Of a stretch of 64,000 nucleotides of DNA, positions 14,575 to 27,451 are shown piece after piece. Position numbers and translations under genes: made by a program. The notes under the pieces are model-generated. The model made no database searches. It had not been told where the DNA came from and worked only from the letters and a program-made list of their open reading frames with translations. This DNA is from Streptomyces sp. A1136 (lineage in GTDB: Bacteria; Actinomycetota; Actinomycetes; Streptomycetales; Streptomycetaceae): the NCBI RefSeq assembly GCF_004795055.1, contig NZ_SSBJ01000006.1:1-64000 (forward strand). The letters are read 5' to 3'. Within the stretch, counting starts at the first letter, position 1. Every line of letters starts with the position of its first letter.

Positions 14575-16071
14575 ATGCCCGAACGCCGTACCGTCGCCCT
14601 TGTCACTCTTGGCTGCGCCCGTAACGAGGTGGACTCGGAGGAGCTCGCAGGCCGCTTGGCGGCGGATGGCTGGGAGCTCGTCGAGGACGCCGCCGACGCG
14701 GACGTAGCCGTCGTCAACACCTGCGGCTTCGTCGAAGCCGCCAAAAAGGACTCCGTAGACGCCCTGCTGGAAGCCAATGATCTGAAGGATCACGGCAAGA
14801 CCCAGGCCGTCGTCGCCGTCGGCTGTATGGCCGAGCGCTACGGCAAGGAACTCGCCGAAGCGCTCCCCGAGGCCGACGGCGTGCTCGGCTTCGACGACTA
14901 CGCCGACATCTCCGACCGCCTGCAGACCATCCTCAATGGCGGCATCCACGCCTCCCACACCCCGCGTGACCGGCGCAAGCTGCTGCCGATCAGCCCGGCC
15001 GCCCGCCAGGACACCGAGGTGGCCCTGCCCGGACACGCCCAGGAGCCCGCCGAGGCACCCGCAGACCTGCCGGAAGGCCTCGCGCCCGCCTCCGGGCCGC
15101 GTGCGCCCCTGCGCCGGCGTCTGGACAAGAGCCCGGTCGCCTCGGTGAAGCTCGCCTCCGGCTGCGACCGGCGCTGCTCCTTCTGCGCCATCCCGTCCTT
15201 CCGAGGCTCGTTCATCTCCCGCCGCCCCAGCGACGTGCTGGGCGAGACGCGCTGGCTCGCCGAGCAGGGCGTCAAGGAGGTCATGCTGGTCTCCGAGAAC
15301 AACACCTCCTACGGCAAGGACCTCGGCGACATCCGACTGCTGGAGACGCTGCTGCCGGAGCTGGCCGCCGTGGACGGCATCGAGCGCGTCCGCGTCAGCT
15401 ACCTCCAGCCCGCCGAGATGCGGCCCGGCCTGATCGACGTCCTCACCTCGACGCCGAAGGTCGTCCCGTACTTCGACCTGTCGTTCCAGCACTCGGCCCC
15501 CGACGTGCTGCGCGCCATGCGCCGCTTCGGCGACACCGACCGGTTCCTGGAACTGCTCGACACCATTCGCGGCAAGGCCCCGCAGGCCGGCGTCCGCTCC
15601 AACTTCATCGTCGGCTTCCCCGGCGAGACGGAAGCGGACTTCGCCGAGCTGGAGCGTTTCCTCACCCATGCGCGGCTCGACGCCATCGGCGTCTTCGGCT
15701 ACTCGGACGAGGACGGCACCGAGGCCGTCGGCTACGAGAACAAGCTGGACGCGGACACCATCGCCGAGCGGCTCGCGCACATGCAGCGGCTCGCGGAGGA
15801 GCTGACCTCCCAGCGCGCGGAAGAGCGGATCGGGGAGACCCTGGAGGTACTCGTCGAGACGGTCACGGCCATCGGCGAGGACGACGAGGACGGCGAGGGT
15901 GCCTACGGGCGTGCGGCCCACCAGGCGCCGGAGACGGACGGCCAGGTGGTCTTCACGGACGGCACCGGCCTGGTGCCCGGCCGCATCGTGACGGCGAAGG
16001 TCGTCGGCACGCTGGGCGTGGACCTGGTGGCCGAGCCCCTGGACCTGGATCTCGAGGAGGCGGCCGGATGA
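14575..16071 (+). CDS. rimO: Ribosomal protein S12 methylthiotransferase RimO
   Basis: A 498-residue radical-SAM enzyme that adds a methylthio group to an aspartate of ribosomal protein S12. The N-terminal MTTase domain carries three cluster cysteines (LGCARN, NTCGF, VGCMAE). The radical-SAM domain has the CxxxCxxC motif in CDRRCSFC, and a TRAM domain closes the protein. A Pro/Ala-rich insert of about 50 residues (about 135-185) lies between the first two domains. [11 protein letters not shown] at the start marks it as RimO rather than MiaB, which is also in this window (51147). It overlaps pgsA by four bases. Confidence 0.93.
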   Translation: MPERRTVALVTLGCARNEVDSEELAGRLAADGWELVEDAADADVAVVNTCGFVEAAKKDSVDALLEANDLKDHGKTQAVVAVGCMAERYGKELAEALPEADGVLGFDDYADISDRLQTILNGGIHASHTPRDRRKLLPISPAARQDTEVALPGHAQEPAEAPADLPEGLAPASGPRAPLRRRLDKSPVASVKLASGCDRRCSFCAIPSFRGSFISRRPSDVLGETRWLAEQGVKEVMLVSENNTSYGKDLGDIRLLETLLPELAAVDGIERVRVSYLQPAEMRPGLIDVLTSTPKVVPYFDLSFQHSAPDVLRAMRRFGDTDRFLELLDTIRGKAPQAGVRSNFIVGFPGETEADFAELERFLTHARLDAIGVFGYSDEDGTEAVGYENKLDADTIAERLAHMQRLAEELTSQRAEERIGETLEVLVETVTAIGEDDEDGEGAYGRAAHQAPETDGQVVFTDGTGLVPGRIVTAKVVGTLGVDLVAEPLDLDLEEAAG

Positions 16072-16724
16072 CCGGAGTCCCGGCACCAGCGGCGGGCGGG
16101 ACAGGCCGCCGGCCCTCGCCCGGCGCGGGGCTCGGGACCGCGGCCGTCCATCAGGCCGGCCTGTGGAACATCGCGAACATCCTGACGATGATCCGGCTCG
16201 TGCTCGTGCCGGGATTCGTGCTGCTGCTGCTCGCCGACGGGGGATACGACCCCGTCTGGCGGGCGCTGGCGTGGGCGGCGTTCGCCGTCGCGATGATCAC
16301 GGACATCTTCGACGGGCACCTCGCCCGGACGTACAACCTGGTCACCGACTTCGGGAAGATCGCCGACCCCATCGCCGACAAGGCGATCATGGGCTCGGCG
16401 CTCATCTGTCTCTCCTGGCTCGGCGACCTCCCCTGGTGGGTGACCGGTGTGATCCTCGGTCGGGAACTGGGGATCACGCTCATGCGTTTCTGGGTCATCC
16501 GGTACGGGGTCATCCCGGCCAGCCGGGGCGGCAAGCTGAAGACCCTCGCCCAGGGCACGGCGGTCGGCATGTACGTGCTCGCCCTCACCGGACCGCTGGC
16601 GACCATGCGGTTCTGGGTGATGGCCATCGCCGTCGTGCTGACCGTGGTGACCGGTCTGGACTACATCCGCCAGGCCGTCGTCCTGCGCCGCAGGGGGCTG
16701 GCCGCGGAGCGGGCAACGACGTGA
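16068..16724 (+). CDS. pgsA: CDP-diacylglycerol-glycerol-3-phosphate 3-phosphatidyltransferase
   Basis: A 218-residue membrane enzyme that makes phosphatidylglycerol phosphate from CDP-diacylglycerol and glycerol-3-phosphate. The CDP-alcohol phosphotransferase signature is complete (DIFDGHLAR, then G and two Asp in [12 protein letters not shown], about residues 83-110). About five to six hydrophobic helices follow a short disordered start. Its ATG overlaps the rimO stop (ATGA), and its stop overlaps the cinA start (GTGA), so the three genes are translationally coupled. Confidence 0.92.
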   Translation: MTGVPAPAAGGTGRRPSPGAGLGTAAVHQAGLWNIANILTMIRLVLVPGFVLLLLADGGYDPVWRALAWAAFAVAMITDIFDGHLARTYNLVTDFGKIADPIADKAIMGSALICLSWLGDLPWWVTGVILGRELGITLMRFWVIRYGVIPASRGGKLKTLAQGTAVGMYVLALTGPLATMRFWVMAIAVVLTVVTGLDYIRQAVVLRRRGLAAERATT

Positions 16725-17302
16725 CACGAGCGGCGGGTGATTTTCCGGAGGCGGCCGGCGCCGTGGAATCCGCCGCCTCTTCTGCGGACGGCACGGCGGA
16801 AGTGGCCGGTGTCGTACTGCGGCTGCTCGCGCAGAGTGACCAGACGGTCGCCGTGGCGGAGTCCCTGACCGGTGGACTGGTGGCCGCCGAGCTGACGGCC
16901 GTACCGGGGGCCTCGAAATCCTTCCGCGGCTCGGTGACCGCGTACGCGACCGAGCTCAAGCACCGGCTCCTGGGAGTGGACGCGGCGCTGCTGGCCGCCG
17001 AAGGCGCGGTGAACGCGCAGGTCGCGGAGGAGATGGCGGCCGGAGTGCGGCGGGCGCTGGGCGCCTCGTGGGGGATCGCGACGACCGGGGTGGCCGGTCC
17101 CGACCCCCAGGACGGGCAACCGGTGGGCACCGTTTTCGTCGCCGTGGCGGGTCCGGGGGGCAGGAAAACGGCCCGGCTGCGGTTGAACGGCTCCCGGACG
17201 GAAATCCGTAGGGAGAGTGCACGGACAGTGCTCGAACTCCTCTCGAGCGAACTCCGCGAGAATCTGCGGGGGCAGGATACGGAACAGAACGGGGGGATTT
17301 GA
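16721..17302 (+). CDS. cinA: CinA C-terminal domain protein (nicotinamide-nucleotide amidase type)
   Basis: A 193-residue protein covering only the C-terminal CinA/PncC domain (about 28-185, with VAVAESLTGGLV, GSVTAYATELKHRLLGV and GIATTGVAGPDP). PncC-type proteins deamidate nicotinamide mononucleotide in NAD recycling. The N-terminal molybdopterin-binding domain of full-length CinA is absent, as is usual in actinobacteria. The GTG start overlaps pgsA by four bases. No separate ribosome site is obvious, so it depends on coupling. Confidence 0.9.
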   Translation: MTRAAGDFPEAAGAVESAASSADGTAEVAGVVLRLLAQSDQTVAVAESLTGGLVAAELTAVPGASKSFRGSVTAYATELKHRLLGVDAALLAAEGAVNAQVAEEMAAGVRRALGASWGIATTGVAGPDPQDGQPVGTVFVAVAGPGGRKTARLRLNGSRTEIRRESARTVLELLSSELRENLRGQDTEQNGGI

Positions 17303-17360
17303 TGTTTGCAGCCCTGAGTGAACACGACATCGCTCCCCGCACGGCCGCGGCGCGAGGCGG

Positions 17361-17366
17361 TACGGT
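17361..17366 (+). promoter_or_regulatory. Possible -10 of clgR
   Basis: TACGGT lies about 45 bases before the clgR ATG, giving a leader of about 38 bases that carries the strong ribosome site. The -35 is not clear. Confidence 0.35.
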
Positions 17367-17411
17367 GGGGCGTGAAGGTTACGGCTACACGGTCAGAGGA
17401 GGGAGCCACCG

Positions 17412-17792
17412 ATGATTCTGCTCCGTCGCCTGCTGGGTGACGTGCTGCGTCGGCAGCGCCAGCGCCAGGGCCGTACTCTGCGCGAAGTCTCCTCGTCCGC
17501 CCGAGTTTCTCTCGGCTATCTCTCCGAGGTGGAGCGGGGGCAGAAGGAGGCATCCTCCGAGCTGCTCTCCGCGATCTGCGACGCGTTGGACGTACGGATG
17601 TCCGAGCTGATGCGCGAAGTCAGTGACGAGCTGTCGCTGGCGGAGCTTGCGCAGTCGGCCGCGGCAAGCGAACCGGTGCCGGCACCGGTGCGCCCGATGC
17701 TCAATTCGGTATCCGTGGCCTCGGTCGCGGGCACCACGGAGCGGGTGACCATCAAGGCGCCCGTGGAAGCGGTGAACGTCGTAGCCGCGTGA
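17412..17792 (+). CDS. clgR: Clp-gene transcriptional regulator ClgR
   Basis: A 126-residue regulator with an XRE-type helix-turn-helix (about 10-70, with [23 protein letters not shown] split over the recognition helices). ClgR activates clp protease and lon genes in Streptomyces and its position after pgsA-cinA is conserved in actinobacteria. The protein ends in VVAA; in Streptomyces the two terminal alanines expose ClgR to ClpP-dependent degradation, giving feedback control. The ATG follows a strong GAGGAGGG with eight bases of spacing. Unlike many neighbours it has a leader; TACGGT at 17361-17366 is a likely -10. Confidence 0.9.
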   Translation: MILLRRLLGDVLRRQRQRQGRTLREVSSSARVSLGYLSEVERGQKEASSELLSAICDALDVRMSELMREVSDELSLAELAQSAAASEPVPAPVRPMLNSVSVASVAGTTERVTIKAPVEAVNVVAA

Positions 17793-17825
17793 AGGCGAGC
17801 GCGTGAAGCGCGTATGAGTGTGGCC

Positions 17826-17866
17826 GGAGCCCCGGCCGGTGCCTGAGGCATCGGACGGGGCTCCTT
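17826..17866 (+). terminator. Terminator after clgR
   Basis: GGAGCCCC (17826-17833) pairs with GGGGCTCC (17857-17864), and an inner TGCC/GGCA stem fills the loop. TT follows. It begins 34 bases after the clgR stop. Confidence 0.7.
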
Positions 17867-17942
17867 GCCGTTCTGGGTGCGCCGACGGGGGCGGTGCGGG
17901 AGGATGGGGCCCGTCCGGATTCCGGCCCTCCTGGAGGCGGCC

Positions 17943-18215
17943 GTGCGCTGGCTACTCATACCCGTCGTCCTGACGGCCGGGGTGCTCTGGTGGTGGGCCG
18001 TACTGCGGCTGGCGCTGGAGCCCGCGGACGCGGGACCCGTCGAGGGCGCCGTGGCCGTCGGCGGGTGGGGGCTCGGGCTTCTTCCCGTGCACTGCGTGCC
18101 CGGACCGGCGCGCGGACGCCGGCGGCCCGCGACCGAGGGCGCGTCACTCGACGGGGCGTCGTTCACCAGGGCATCGATACCCCCCCGTTCGGGCGAAGGA
18201 TCTGGCCCGTCATGA
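17943..18215 (+). CDS. Small membrane protein of unknown function
   Basis: A possible 90-residue protein with one or two hydrophobic helices (about 2-20 and 38-48) and a polar tail. The GTG start has GGAGG five bases upstream, and the frame is open for 30 codons before it. The last 53 bases overlap the 3' end of the convergent SDR gene, which is unusual and lowers confidence in the C-terminal end. I do not recognise the family. Confidence 0.45.
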   Translation: MRWLLIPVVLTAGVLWWWAVLRLALEPADAGPVEGAVAVGGWGLGLLPVHCVPGPARGRRRPATEGASLDGASFTRASIPPRSGEGSGPS

Positions 18216-18927
18216 AGGACGAGGCGTCCGAGGCGAGGTAGAGCACCGCCTGGGCGATGTCCTCGGGCTCGCCGACCCGGCGCAGCGGCGACATCCGGAT
18301 CATCGCGGCCTCGGTCCGCTCCAGTTCCTCGGCGCTGTGGCGGCCGGTCATGGGGGTGCGGATCCAGCCCGGCGCGACGGCGTTGACGCGGATGCCGTGC
18401 GGGCCGACCTCGGTGGCCAGGGTCTTGGTCAGCTGTACGACGGCCGCTTTGGCGGCGCTGTAGCAGAGCAGGCCGGGCTGGGCGGCGTCCACGGCGCCGG
18501 AGGCCATCGTGACGACCGAACCGGGACGACCGGCGGCGATCATGGCGCGGACGGCCTCCTGGCAGGTGCGCAGGACGCCCTTGAAGTTGATGTCCAGGAC
18601 CCGGTCGAGGTCCTCGTCGGAGGTGTCCAGGACGCTGCCGGTGTGCATGATCCCGGCGATGGCGGCGGTGATGTCGAGCGGGCCCGCGGCCTCCACGGCT
18701 TCCCGGAGCGCGGCGCGGTCGGTCACCTCGAGGGTGTGGGTGGCGGCCTTCCCGCCGGCTTCCGTGACCAGGCGGGCCGTCTCGTCCAGGCCGGGCGCGT
18801 CGCGGTCGGCGCAGTGCACGGCCGCGCCGGCCCGGGCGAGGAGTACCGCGGTGGCACGGCCGATCCCGCTCGCGGCGCCGGTGACGAGCGCGGTGCGGCC
18901 GGTGAGGTCGTACGGGGCTGTGGGCAT
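18163..18927 (-). CDS. Short-chain dehydrogenase/reductase
   Basis: A 254-residue classical SDR. It has the nucleotide site TGAASGIG near residue 13, the NAG-like segment AAIAGIM, the catalytic Ser (TMASGAVDA) and the YxxxK motif (YSAAK), with a C-terminal end typical of FabG-like oxidoreductases. The acid after the second strand (CADRD) suggests a preference for NAD(H). The substrate cannot be inferred. The ATG at 18927 is preferred to one twelve codons upstream because a TACGGT -10 lies six bases before it. It is followed downstream by no partner gene. Confidence 0.85.
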   Translation of the reverse strand: MPTAPYDLTGRTALVTGAASGIGRATAVLLARAGAAVHCADRDAPGLDETARLVTEAGGKAATHTLEVTDRAALREAVEAAGPLDITAAIAGIMHTGSVLDTSDEDLDRVLDINFKGVLRTCQEAVRAMIAAGRPGSVVTMASGAVDAAQPGLLCYSAAKAAVVQLTKTLATEVGPHGIRVNAVAPGWIRTPMTGRHSAEELERTEAAMIRMSPLRRVGEPEDIAQAVLYLASDASSFMTGQILRPNGGVSMPW

Positions 18928-18933
18928 GTCCGG

Positions 18934-18939
18934 ACCGTA
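18934..18939 (-). promoter_or_regulatory. -10 element for leaderless SDR mRNA
   Basis: On the minus strand TACGGT lies six bases before the SDR start codon; no ribosome site is visible. Confidence 0.5.
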
Positions 18940-18963
18940 CGACCGTATCTGACGGGGCGTCAA

Positions 18964-19767
18964 CTACGGGGTCGGGCCGGATTGGCAGCGGGGGCACCAG
19001 TACGTGGGGCGGTCGTCCTTCACGAAGCGGCGTACCGGGGTGCCGCAGCGCAGGCAACCCCGCGGGGCGCGCCCGTAGACGAAGAGGGACTGCCCCCGTC
19101 GGCGGCTGCCGGTCGTGTTGCGGGTCTCGCCGGTGCCCAGGTTGGCCGCCAGCAGTCGCCGGGCGGCGCCGACCAGCCGGACGGTGGTCACCTCGGGGTC
19201 CGGGAGCGCGCCGACCGGGGTCCAAGGGGTGACCTGGGCGAGGAAGCAGAGCTCGCACATGTACACGTTGCCGATGCCCGCCAGATTGCGCTGGTCGAGC
19301 AGCGCGTCTCCCAAAGGGCGCTCGGGCTGCGCGAGCAGGTTCGCGGCGGCTTTGGCGGGGTCCCAGTCCGGGCCGAGGAGGTCGGGGCCGAGGTGGCCGA
19401 CGACCTTGTCCTCGTCGGCGGTGCGCAGGAGTTCGAGGACGGGGAGGCGGTAGCCGACGGCGGTGTCGGAGGCGGTGCCGAGGATGGCGCGGATCTCGTA
19501 GGCAGGACCGCCGTGCCACTTCCGTCCGGTGGGGAAGACGTGCCAGGCGCCGTCCATGCGCAGGTGGCTGTGGAGGGTGAGGCCGCCGTCGCCGTCGATG
19601 CGGGTGAGCAGGTGCTTGCCGCGCGGGATCACGTTCAAGGTGGTGCGACCGGTGAGGTCCACGGTGGCCAGGCGCGGGACGCGCAGGTCGCTGCGGGTGA
19701 TCTCGTGGCCGGCCAGGGCGGCGTGCAGCCGGGTGGCGGCGCGCCAGACGCTGTCTCCTTCGGGCAT
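18964..19767 (-). CDS. nei: DNA glycosylase, Fpg/Nei family (Nei2-like)
   Basis: A 267-residue base-excision glycosylase/AP lyase. It starts MPEGDSV, giving the catalytic Pro2 and Glu3 after removal of Met, has the H2TH region (LAGIGNVYMCELCF), and ends in a zinc finger (CLRC and CPRC pairs). The sequence resembles mycobacterial Nei2, which removes oxidised pyrimidines. GACAAT lies six bases before the ATG, suggesting a leaderless mRNA. It is two genes away from lhr; lhr and nei are also neighbours in mycobacteria, so a shared repair role is likely. Confidence 0.9.
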   Translation of the reverse strand: MPEGDSVWRAATRLHAALAGHEITRSDLRVPRLATVDLTGRTTLNVIPRGKHLLTRIDGDGGLTLHSHLRMDGAWHVFPTGRKWHGGPAYEIRAILGTASDTAVGYRLPVLELLRTADEDKVVGHLGPDLLGPDWDPAKAAANLLAQPERPLGDALLDQRNLAGIGNVYMCELCFLAQVTPWTPVGALPDPEVTTVRLVGAARRLLAANLGTGETRNTTGSRRRGQSLFVYGRAPRGCLRCGTPVRRFVKDDRPTYWCPRCQSGPTP

Positions 19768-19773
19768 GGCCCC

Positions 19774-19779
19774 ATTGTC
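19774..19779 (-). promoter_or_regulatory. -10 element for leaderless nei mRNA
   Basis: GACAAT on the minus strand, six bases before the ATG. Confidence 0.4.
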
Positions 19780-19853
19780 GCTCCGGGCGCCTGCCGGCGC
19801 GGGGAGGCCAGGGTCGCCGGGGGCCGGCGCCGTGAGCGTCGTGAAACGCCGCA

Positions 19854-19883
19854 GCCCCCGCGGCGGGGTGTCCGCGCGGGGGC
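19854..19883 (-). terminator. Stem-loop terminator after the lipoprotein gene
   Basis: GCCCCCGCG (19854-19862) pairs perfectly with CGCGGGGGC (19875-19883) over a 12-base loop, 20 bases beyond the lipoprotein stop in its direction of transcription. Confidence 0.65.
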
Positions 19884-19903
19884 CGGTGGTGCCTGGAGAG
19901 TGA

Positions 19904-20599
19904 CTACTTCCAGGTGAGGGCCTTCTTGCCCACCGTGCTGTACGGCTCGCCCCAGTACTCTCCGCCGACCACCTTCACCTGGGCCGACGGCGCCAGGGCG
20001 ATCGCGCAGTTGGTCTGCGAGTGGCCGTTGGTGAAGCCCTTGGGCAGCGACTCGTCCTTGCACTTCTCGAACGTGCCGATGACGGAGACCCCGTCGGCCT
20101 CGCTGCCGTCCGGAAGCAGGCCCTTCATGTGGCCGACCGAGGCGTAGCCGAGGTCGGTGGTGCCGACGTTCTTGACCGTGTAGCGGACGTAGTAGGGGAC
20201 CATCCCCTTCACCTTGTCGCCCAGCTTCAACGAGTCCAGGTCTGCCGCCTGACCCTGCTCGACGGAGGTCACGGTGAGGGCGATCGTGCCGCTGGTGGTG
20301 GTTCCGTAGGTGAACGGGACCGTCGCCGTCTCGCCGATCTTGAAGCTCTGTCCCGGCTTGGCCGTGCCCCCGGCGCCGGCCGGCGCCGCGCTGCCGGCCG
20401 CCGACGGGCCGGCGCCGGTGCTGGGTTCGGCGTAACCGCCCGCGGGCGAGGAGGCCGCGGGCGAGCTGGGTGCGGCCGAGCTGGGCGCCGCCGGGGCCGC
20501 GTCCTCGTTGCCGCTCTTGCAGCCGCTCAGCGTCAGGGTGGCGGTGACCGCCAGGCCGATGGTGCCGAGTGCGGTCTTGCGCATGGTTGTGGTGCTCAC
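19904..20599 (-). CDS. Secreted lipoprotein, DUF4352-like
   Basis: A 231-residue exported lipoprotein. Residues 1-27 form a lipoprotein signal peptide with lipobox LSGC (Cys27). A Ser/Ala/Pro linker (about 30-80) precedes a C-terminal immunoglobulin-like domain (about 85-230) with the features of DUF4352-type Streptomyces lipoproteins. Function unknown. The GTG at 20599 follows a GGGGGA stretch eight bases upstream; the ATG at 20584 is an alternative. It lies between nei and lhr on the same strand but is bounded by its own terminator. Confidence 0.8.
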   Translation of the reverse strand: MSTTTMRKTALGTIGLAVTATLTLSGCKSGNEDAAPAAPSSAAPSSPAASSPAGGYAEPSTGAGPSAAGSAAPAGAGGTAKPGQSFKIGETATVPFTYGTTTSGTIALTVTSVEQGQAADLDSLKLGDKVKGMVPYYVRYTVKNVGTTDLGYASVGHMKGLLPDGSEADGVSVIGTFEKCKDESLPKGFTNGHSQTNCAIALAPSAQVKVVGGEYWGEPYSTVGKKALTWK

Positions 20600-20759
20600 T
20601 TCTCAGGTCCCCCATGGACTGTACGTTGACTGCGCATCGTCAATCCCGATGCCTTGGCGATCTTAGGGGCGGGGGAGTGGGCGTCCGTACGCTCTGGGTC
20701 CTTCGTGACGGGCTCAGGACATAAGCGCAACATAAGCGGAATGGTCGGGCCGGAACCGG

Positions 20760-20797
20760 CCCTGCGGCGGCGGCCGTTCGGGCCGGGCGCCGCAGGG
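20760..20797 (-). terminator. Terminator after lhr
   Basis: CCCTGCGGCG (20760-20769) and CGCCGCAGGG (20788-20797) form a perfect 10-bp stem just after the lhr stop. Confidence 0.65.
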
Positions 20798-20803
20798 GTC
20801 GTG

Positions 20804-25396
<4,593 letters not shown>

Positions 25397-25402
25397 GCCC
25401 CC

Positions 25403-25425
25403 ATCGTGCACCCGGCCACTGACAA
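25403..25425 (-). promoter_or_regulatory. RecA-NDp/PafBC-type damage promoter of lhr
   Basis: On the minus strand TTGTCAGTG (25417-25425), an 8-base spacer and CACGAT (25403-25408) stand six bases before the lhr ATG. The pattern equals the mycobacterial RecA/LexA-independent damage promoter consensus TTGTCRGTG-N8-TANNNT except for the first two bases of the -10. The lhr mRNA would be leaderless. The same box occurs at recA in this window. Confidence 0.75.
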
Positions 25426-25464
25426 CAGGCCGGACCTGCGTAAACGCGCCGACGGACCGGAGCG

Positions 25465-25470
25465 CAGAAT
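25465..25470 (+). promoter_or_regulatory. -10 element of the AraC regulator gene
   Basis: CAGAAT is six bases before the ATG. GAGGGA between them is too close to the start codon to serve as a ribosome site, so a leaderless mRNA is likely. Confidence 0.45.
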
Positions 25471-25476
25471 GAGGGA

Positions 25477-26316
25477 ATGGGCACGGACGACGGCCGCCGG
25501 GAGTGGGCGCGGCACTGGCGCTACCCGGAGCTGCCCGGGCTGGACCTGCTGCGCGCCCACTACGTAAGCCACACCTTCCCGCGCCACGCCCACGACGGGT
25601 ACGTCATCGCGGCCGTCACCGGCGGCGTCGAGGAGATCGGGCTGCCGGCGGGCACCCTGCGCGCCGGCCCGGGCAGTGTGGTCCTGATCAACCCGGAGGT
25701 GGCGCACACCGCACGCGCCGGGGTCCCCGAGGGCTGGGCCTACGCCACCCTCTACCCGTCCCGCGCGCTGATCACCGAGGTCGCCGCCGAGATCGCCACC
25801 CTGCGCGGGACCCCCGGCTTCACCGCCGACATGGTCCCCGACCCGCACGCCTCGCGGGTGATCGCCGAGGTGCACCGCGCCGCCGAGGCCGGGAACGCGC
25901 TGGCCGCCGACACGCTGCTGCGCGGAGTCGTGGCGCGGATGCTGACCCGGCACGGCGGACCGTTGCCGGCCCGTACGGTGCGGCGCGCGGGCGGCGCCGA
26001 CGCGGAGCGGGCCAAGGCCGTACTGGAGGAACGGATCGCGCGACCGCCGTCGCTGGAGCAACTCGCGGCGGAGCTGGGCACGAGCCCGTTCGCCCTGCTG
26101 CGGGCCTTCCGGGAGCGGTACGGGATGCCGCCGCACACCTGGCTGACCGACACCCGGGTGCGGCGCGCCCGCCGGCTGCTGGACGCGGGTACCCCGCCCG
26201 CCGAGGCGGCCGTCGCCGTCGGCTTCACCGACCAACCCCACCTGAACCGCCACTTCACCCGGATCGTCGGGGTCCCGCCGGGCGCCTACCGGAGGGAGCG
26301 CGGGCAGAGCGGTTGA
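25477..26316 (+). CDS. AraC-family transcriptional regulator
   Basis: A 279-residue regulator with an N-terminal cupin-like ligand domain (about 15-165, with HTFPRHAHDGYVIA and VLINPEVAHTA) and two C-terminal HTH motifs (about 185-275; the second is VAVGFTDQPHLNRHFTRIVGVPPGAYR). It lies 129 bases upstream of azlC-azlD on the same strand. AraC regulators with this kind of cupin are often linked to AzlCD exporters, so it probably controls them in response to an amino acid; that link is inference. Confidence 0.87.
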   Translation: MGTDDGRREWARHWRYPELPGLDLLRAHYVSHTFPRHAHDGYVIAAVTGGVEEIGLPAGTLRAGPGSVVLINPEVAHTARAGVPEGWAYATLYPSRALITEVAAEIATLRGTPGFTADMVPDPHASRVIAEVHRAAEAGNALAADTLLRGVVARMLTRHGGPLPARTVRRAGGADAERAKAVLEERIARPPSLEQLAAELGTSPFALLRAFRERYGMPPHTWLTDTRVRRARRLLDAGTPPAEAAVAVGFTDQPHLNRHFTRIVGVPPGAYRRERGQSG

Positions 26317-26418
26317 GCCCGGAGCCCGGAGCACGTGACGGCGCGGGCGGCCCGGGCAGCGGCGCGTCGATCCCGGGCGCGCGCAAGAACGTACAAGACC
26401 GCTCGCCGGTCCCGCGCA

Positions 26419-26424
26419 TAGCGT
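26419..26424 (+). promoter_or_regulatory. -10 element upstream of azlC
   Basis: TAGCGT lies six bases before an in-frame GTG at 26431 and 21 bases before the ATG at 26446. Either a leaderless GTG start or a short leader is possible. Confidence 0.4.
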
Positions 26425-26445
26425 CACCGCGTGGGAGAACATCAG

Positions 26446-27141
26446 ATGGTGACACAAGAGGCCCCCCAGGGGGTCGAGCGGCCACGCGCCGCCGTCGTAC
26501 GGGACGCCCTCGGCGTCGGGGTGGCCGTCGGTCTTTCCGGATTCGCGTTCGGGGTGACCGCCGCCGGCTCCGGGGTCGGCGTGCTCCAGGCCTGCGTCCT
26601 GAGCCTGCTGGTCTTCACCGGCGCCTCACAGTTCGCGCTGGTCGGAGCCCTCGCCGCGGGCGGCAACCCGTTCACCGCCGCCGCCGGCGCCTTCTTCCTC
26701 GGGACCCGCAACGCCTTCTACGGACTGCGGCTGTCCCAGCTGCTCGCCCTGCCGAAGGCCGTCCGGCCCCTCGCCGCGCACTGGGTCATCGACGAGACGA
26801 CCGCGGTCGCCCTCGCCCAGCCCGGCCGCACGTCGGCGCGGCTCGGTTTCACGGTGACCGGCCTGAGCCTGTACGTGCTGTGGAACCTCACCACCCTGCT
26901 CGGCGCGCTCGGCGCCGAGGCCATCGGCGACACCACCGTCTGGGGGCTGGACGCCGCCGGGCCGGCCGTCTTCCTCGCCCTGCTCGCCCCGATGGTCAAG
27001 AGCCCCACCGAGCGGGCCGTCGCGGCCCTCGCGCTCGTCCTGGGCCTCGGCCTGCTGCCCGTACTGCCCTCCGGGGTGCCCGTGCTGGTCGCGGCACTGG
27101 CCGCGCCCGCCGTGCTGTGGATGAAGGGACGCCGCTCGTGA
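26446..27141 (+). CDS. azlC: AzlC-type branched-chain amino acid exporter subunit
   Basis: A 231-residue membrane protein with about seven hydrophobic segments. FTGASQFALVGALAAGG and GAFFLGTRNAFYGLRL are hallmarks of AzlC, which with AzlD exports branched-chain amino acids. ATG 26446 has GGGAGA seven bases upstream; a leaderless GTG at 26431 is the alternative. Its stop overlaps the azlD start by four bases. Confidence 0.87.
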   Translation: MVTQEAPQGVERPRAAVVRDALGVGVAVGLSGFAFGVTAAGSGVGVLQACVLSLLVFTGASQFALVGALAAGGNPFTAAAGAFFLGTRNAFYGLRLSQLLALPKAVRPLAAHWVIDETTAVALAQPGRTSARLGFTVTGLSLYVLWNLTTLLGALGAEAIGDTTVWGLDAAGPAVFLALLAPMVKSPTERAVAALALVLGLGLLPVLPSGVPVLVAALAAPAVLWMKGRRS

Positions 27142-27446
27142 ACGTCTGGATCGCCATCGGGCTGACCGTCGTCGGCTGCTACGCCGTCAAGCTCGCCGGG
27201 CTGCTCGTACCCGCCGGAGCCCTGGAGCGGCCGGCCGTGCGCAAGCTGTCCGCGTTGCTGCCCGTCGCCCTGCTCACCGCCCTCACCGCCCAGCAGACCT
27301 TCAGCACCGGCCACGAACTCGTGCTCGACGCCCGCGCCGCGGGCCTGGCCGCCGCCGCGCTCGCGCTGGTGCTGCGCGCCCCGTTCCTCGTCGTGGTCGG
27401 CGCGGCGGTCCTCGTCACGGCCGGTCTGCGAGCGCTGGGCGGCTAG
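27138..27446 (+). CDS. azlD: AzlD-type branched-chain amino acid exporter subunit
   Basis: A 102-residue membrane protein with four hydrophobic segments, the usual size of AzlD. LSALLPVALLTALTAQQTF is typical. The GTG start overlaps the azlC stop (GTGA), so the two subunits are made together. The gene ends five bases before the convergent gene at 27452. Confidence 0.87.
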   Translation: MNVWIAIGLTVVGCYAVKLAGLLVPAGALERPAVRKLSALLPVALLTALTAQQTFSTGHELVLDARAAGLAAAALALVLRAPFLVVVGAAVLVTAGLRALGG

Positions 27447-27451
27447 GGCGA

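Noticed and set aside
14443..16086. A 547-codon frame opposite rimO
   Set aside because: Antisense shadow of rimO.
17303..17411. A ClgR operator in the clgR promoter
   Set aside because: No stretch fits the known GTTCGC-type consensus well enough.
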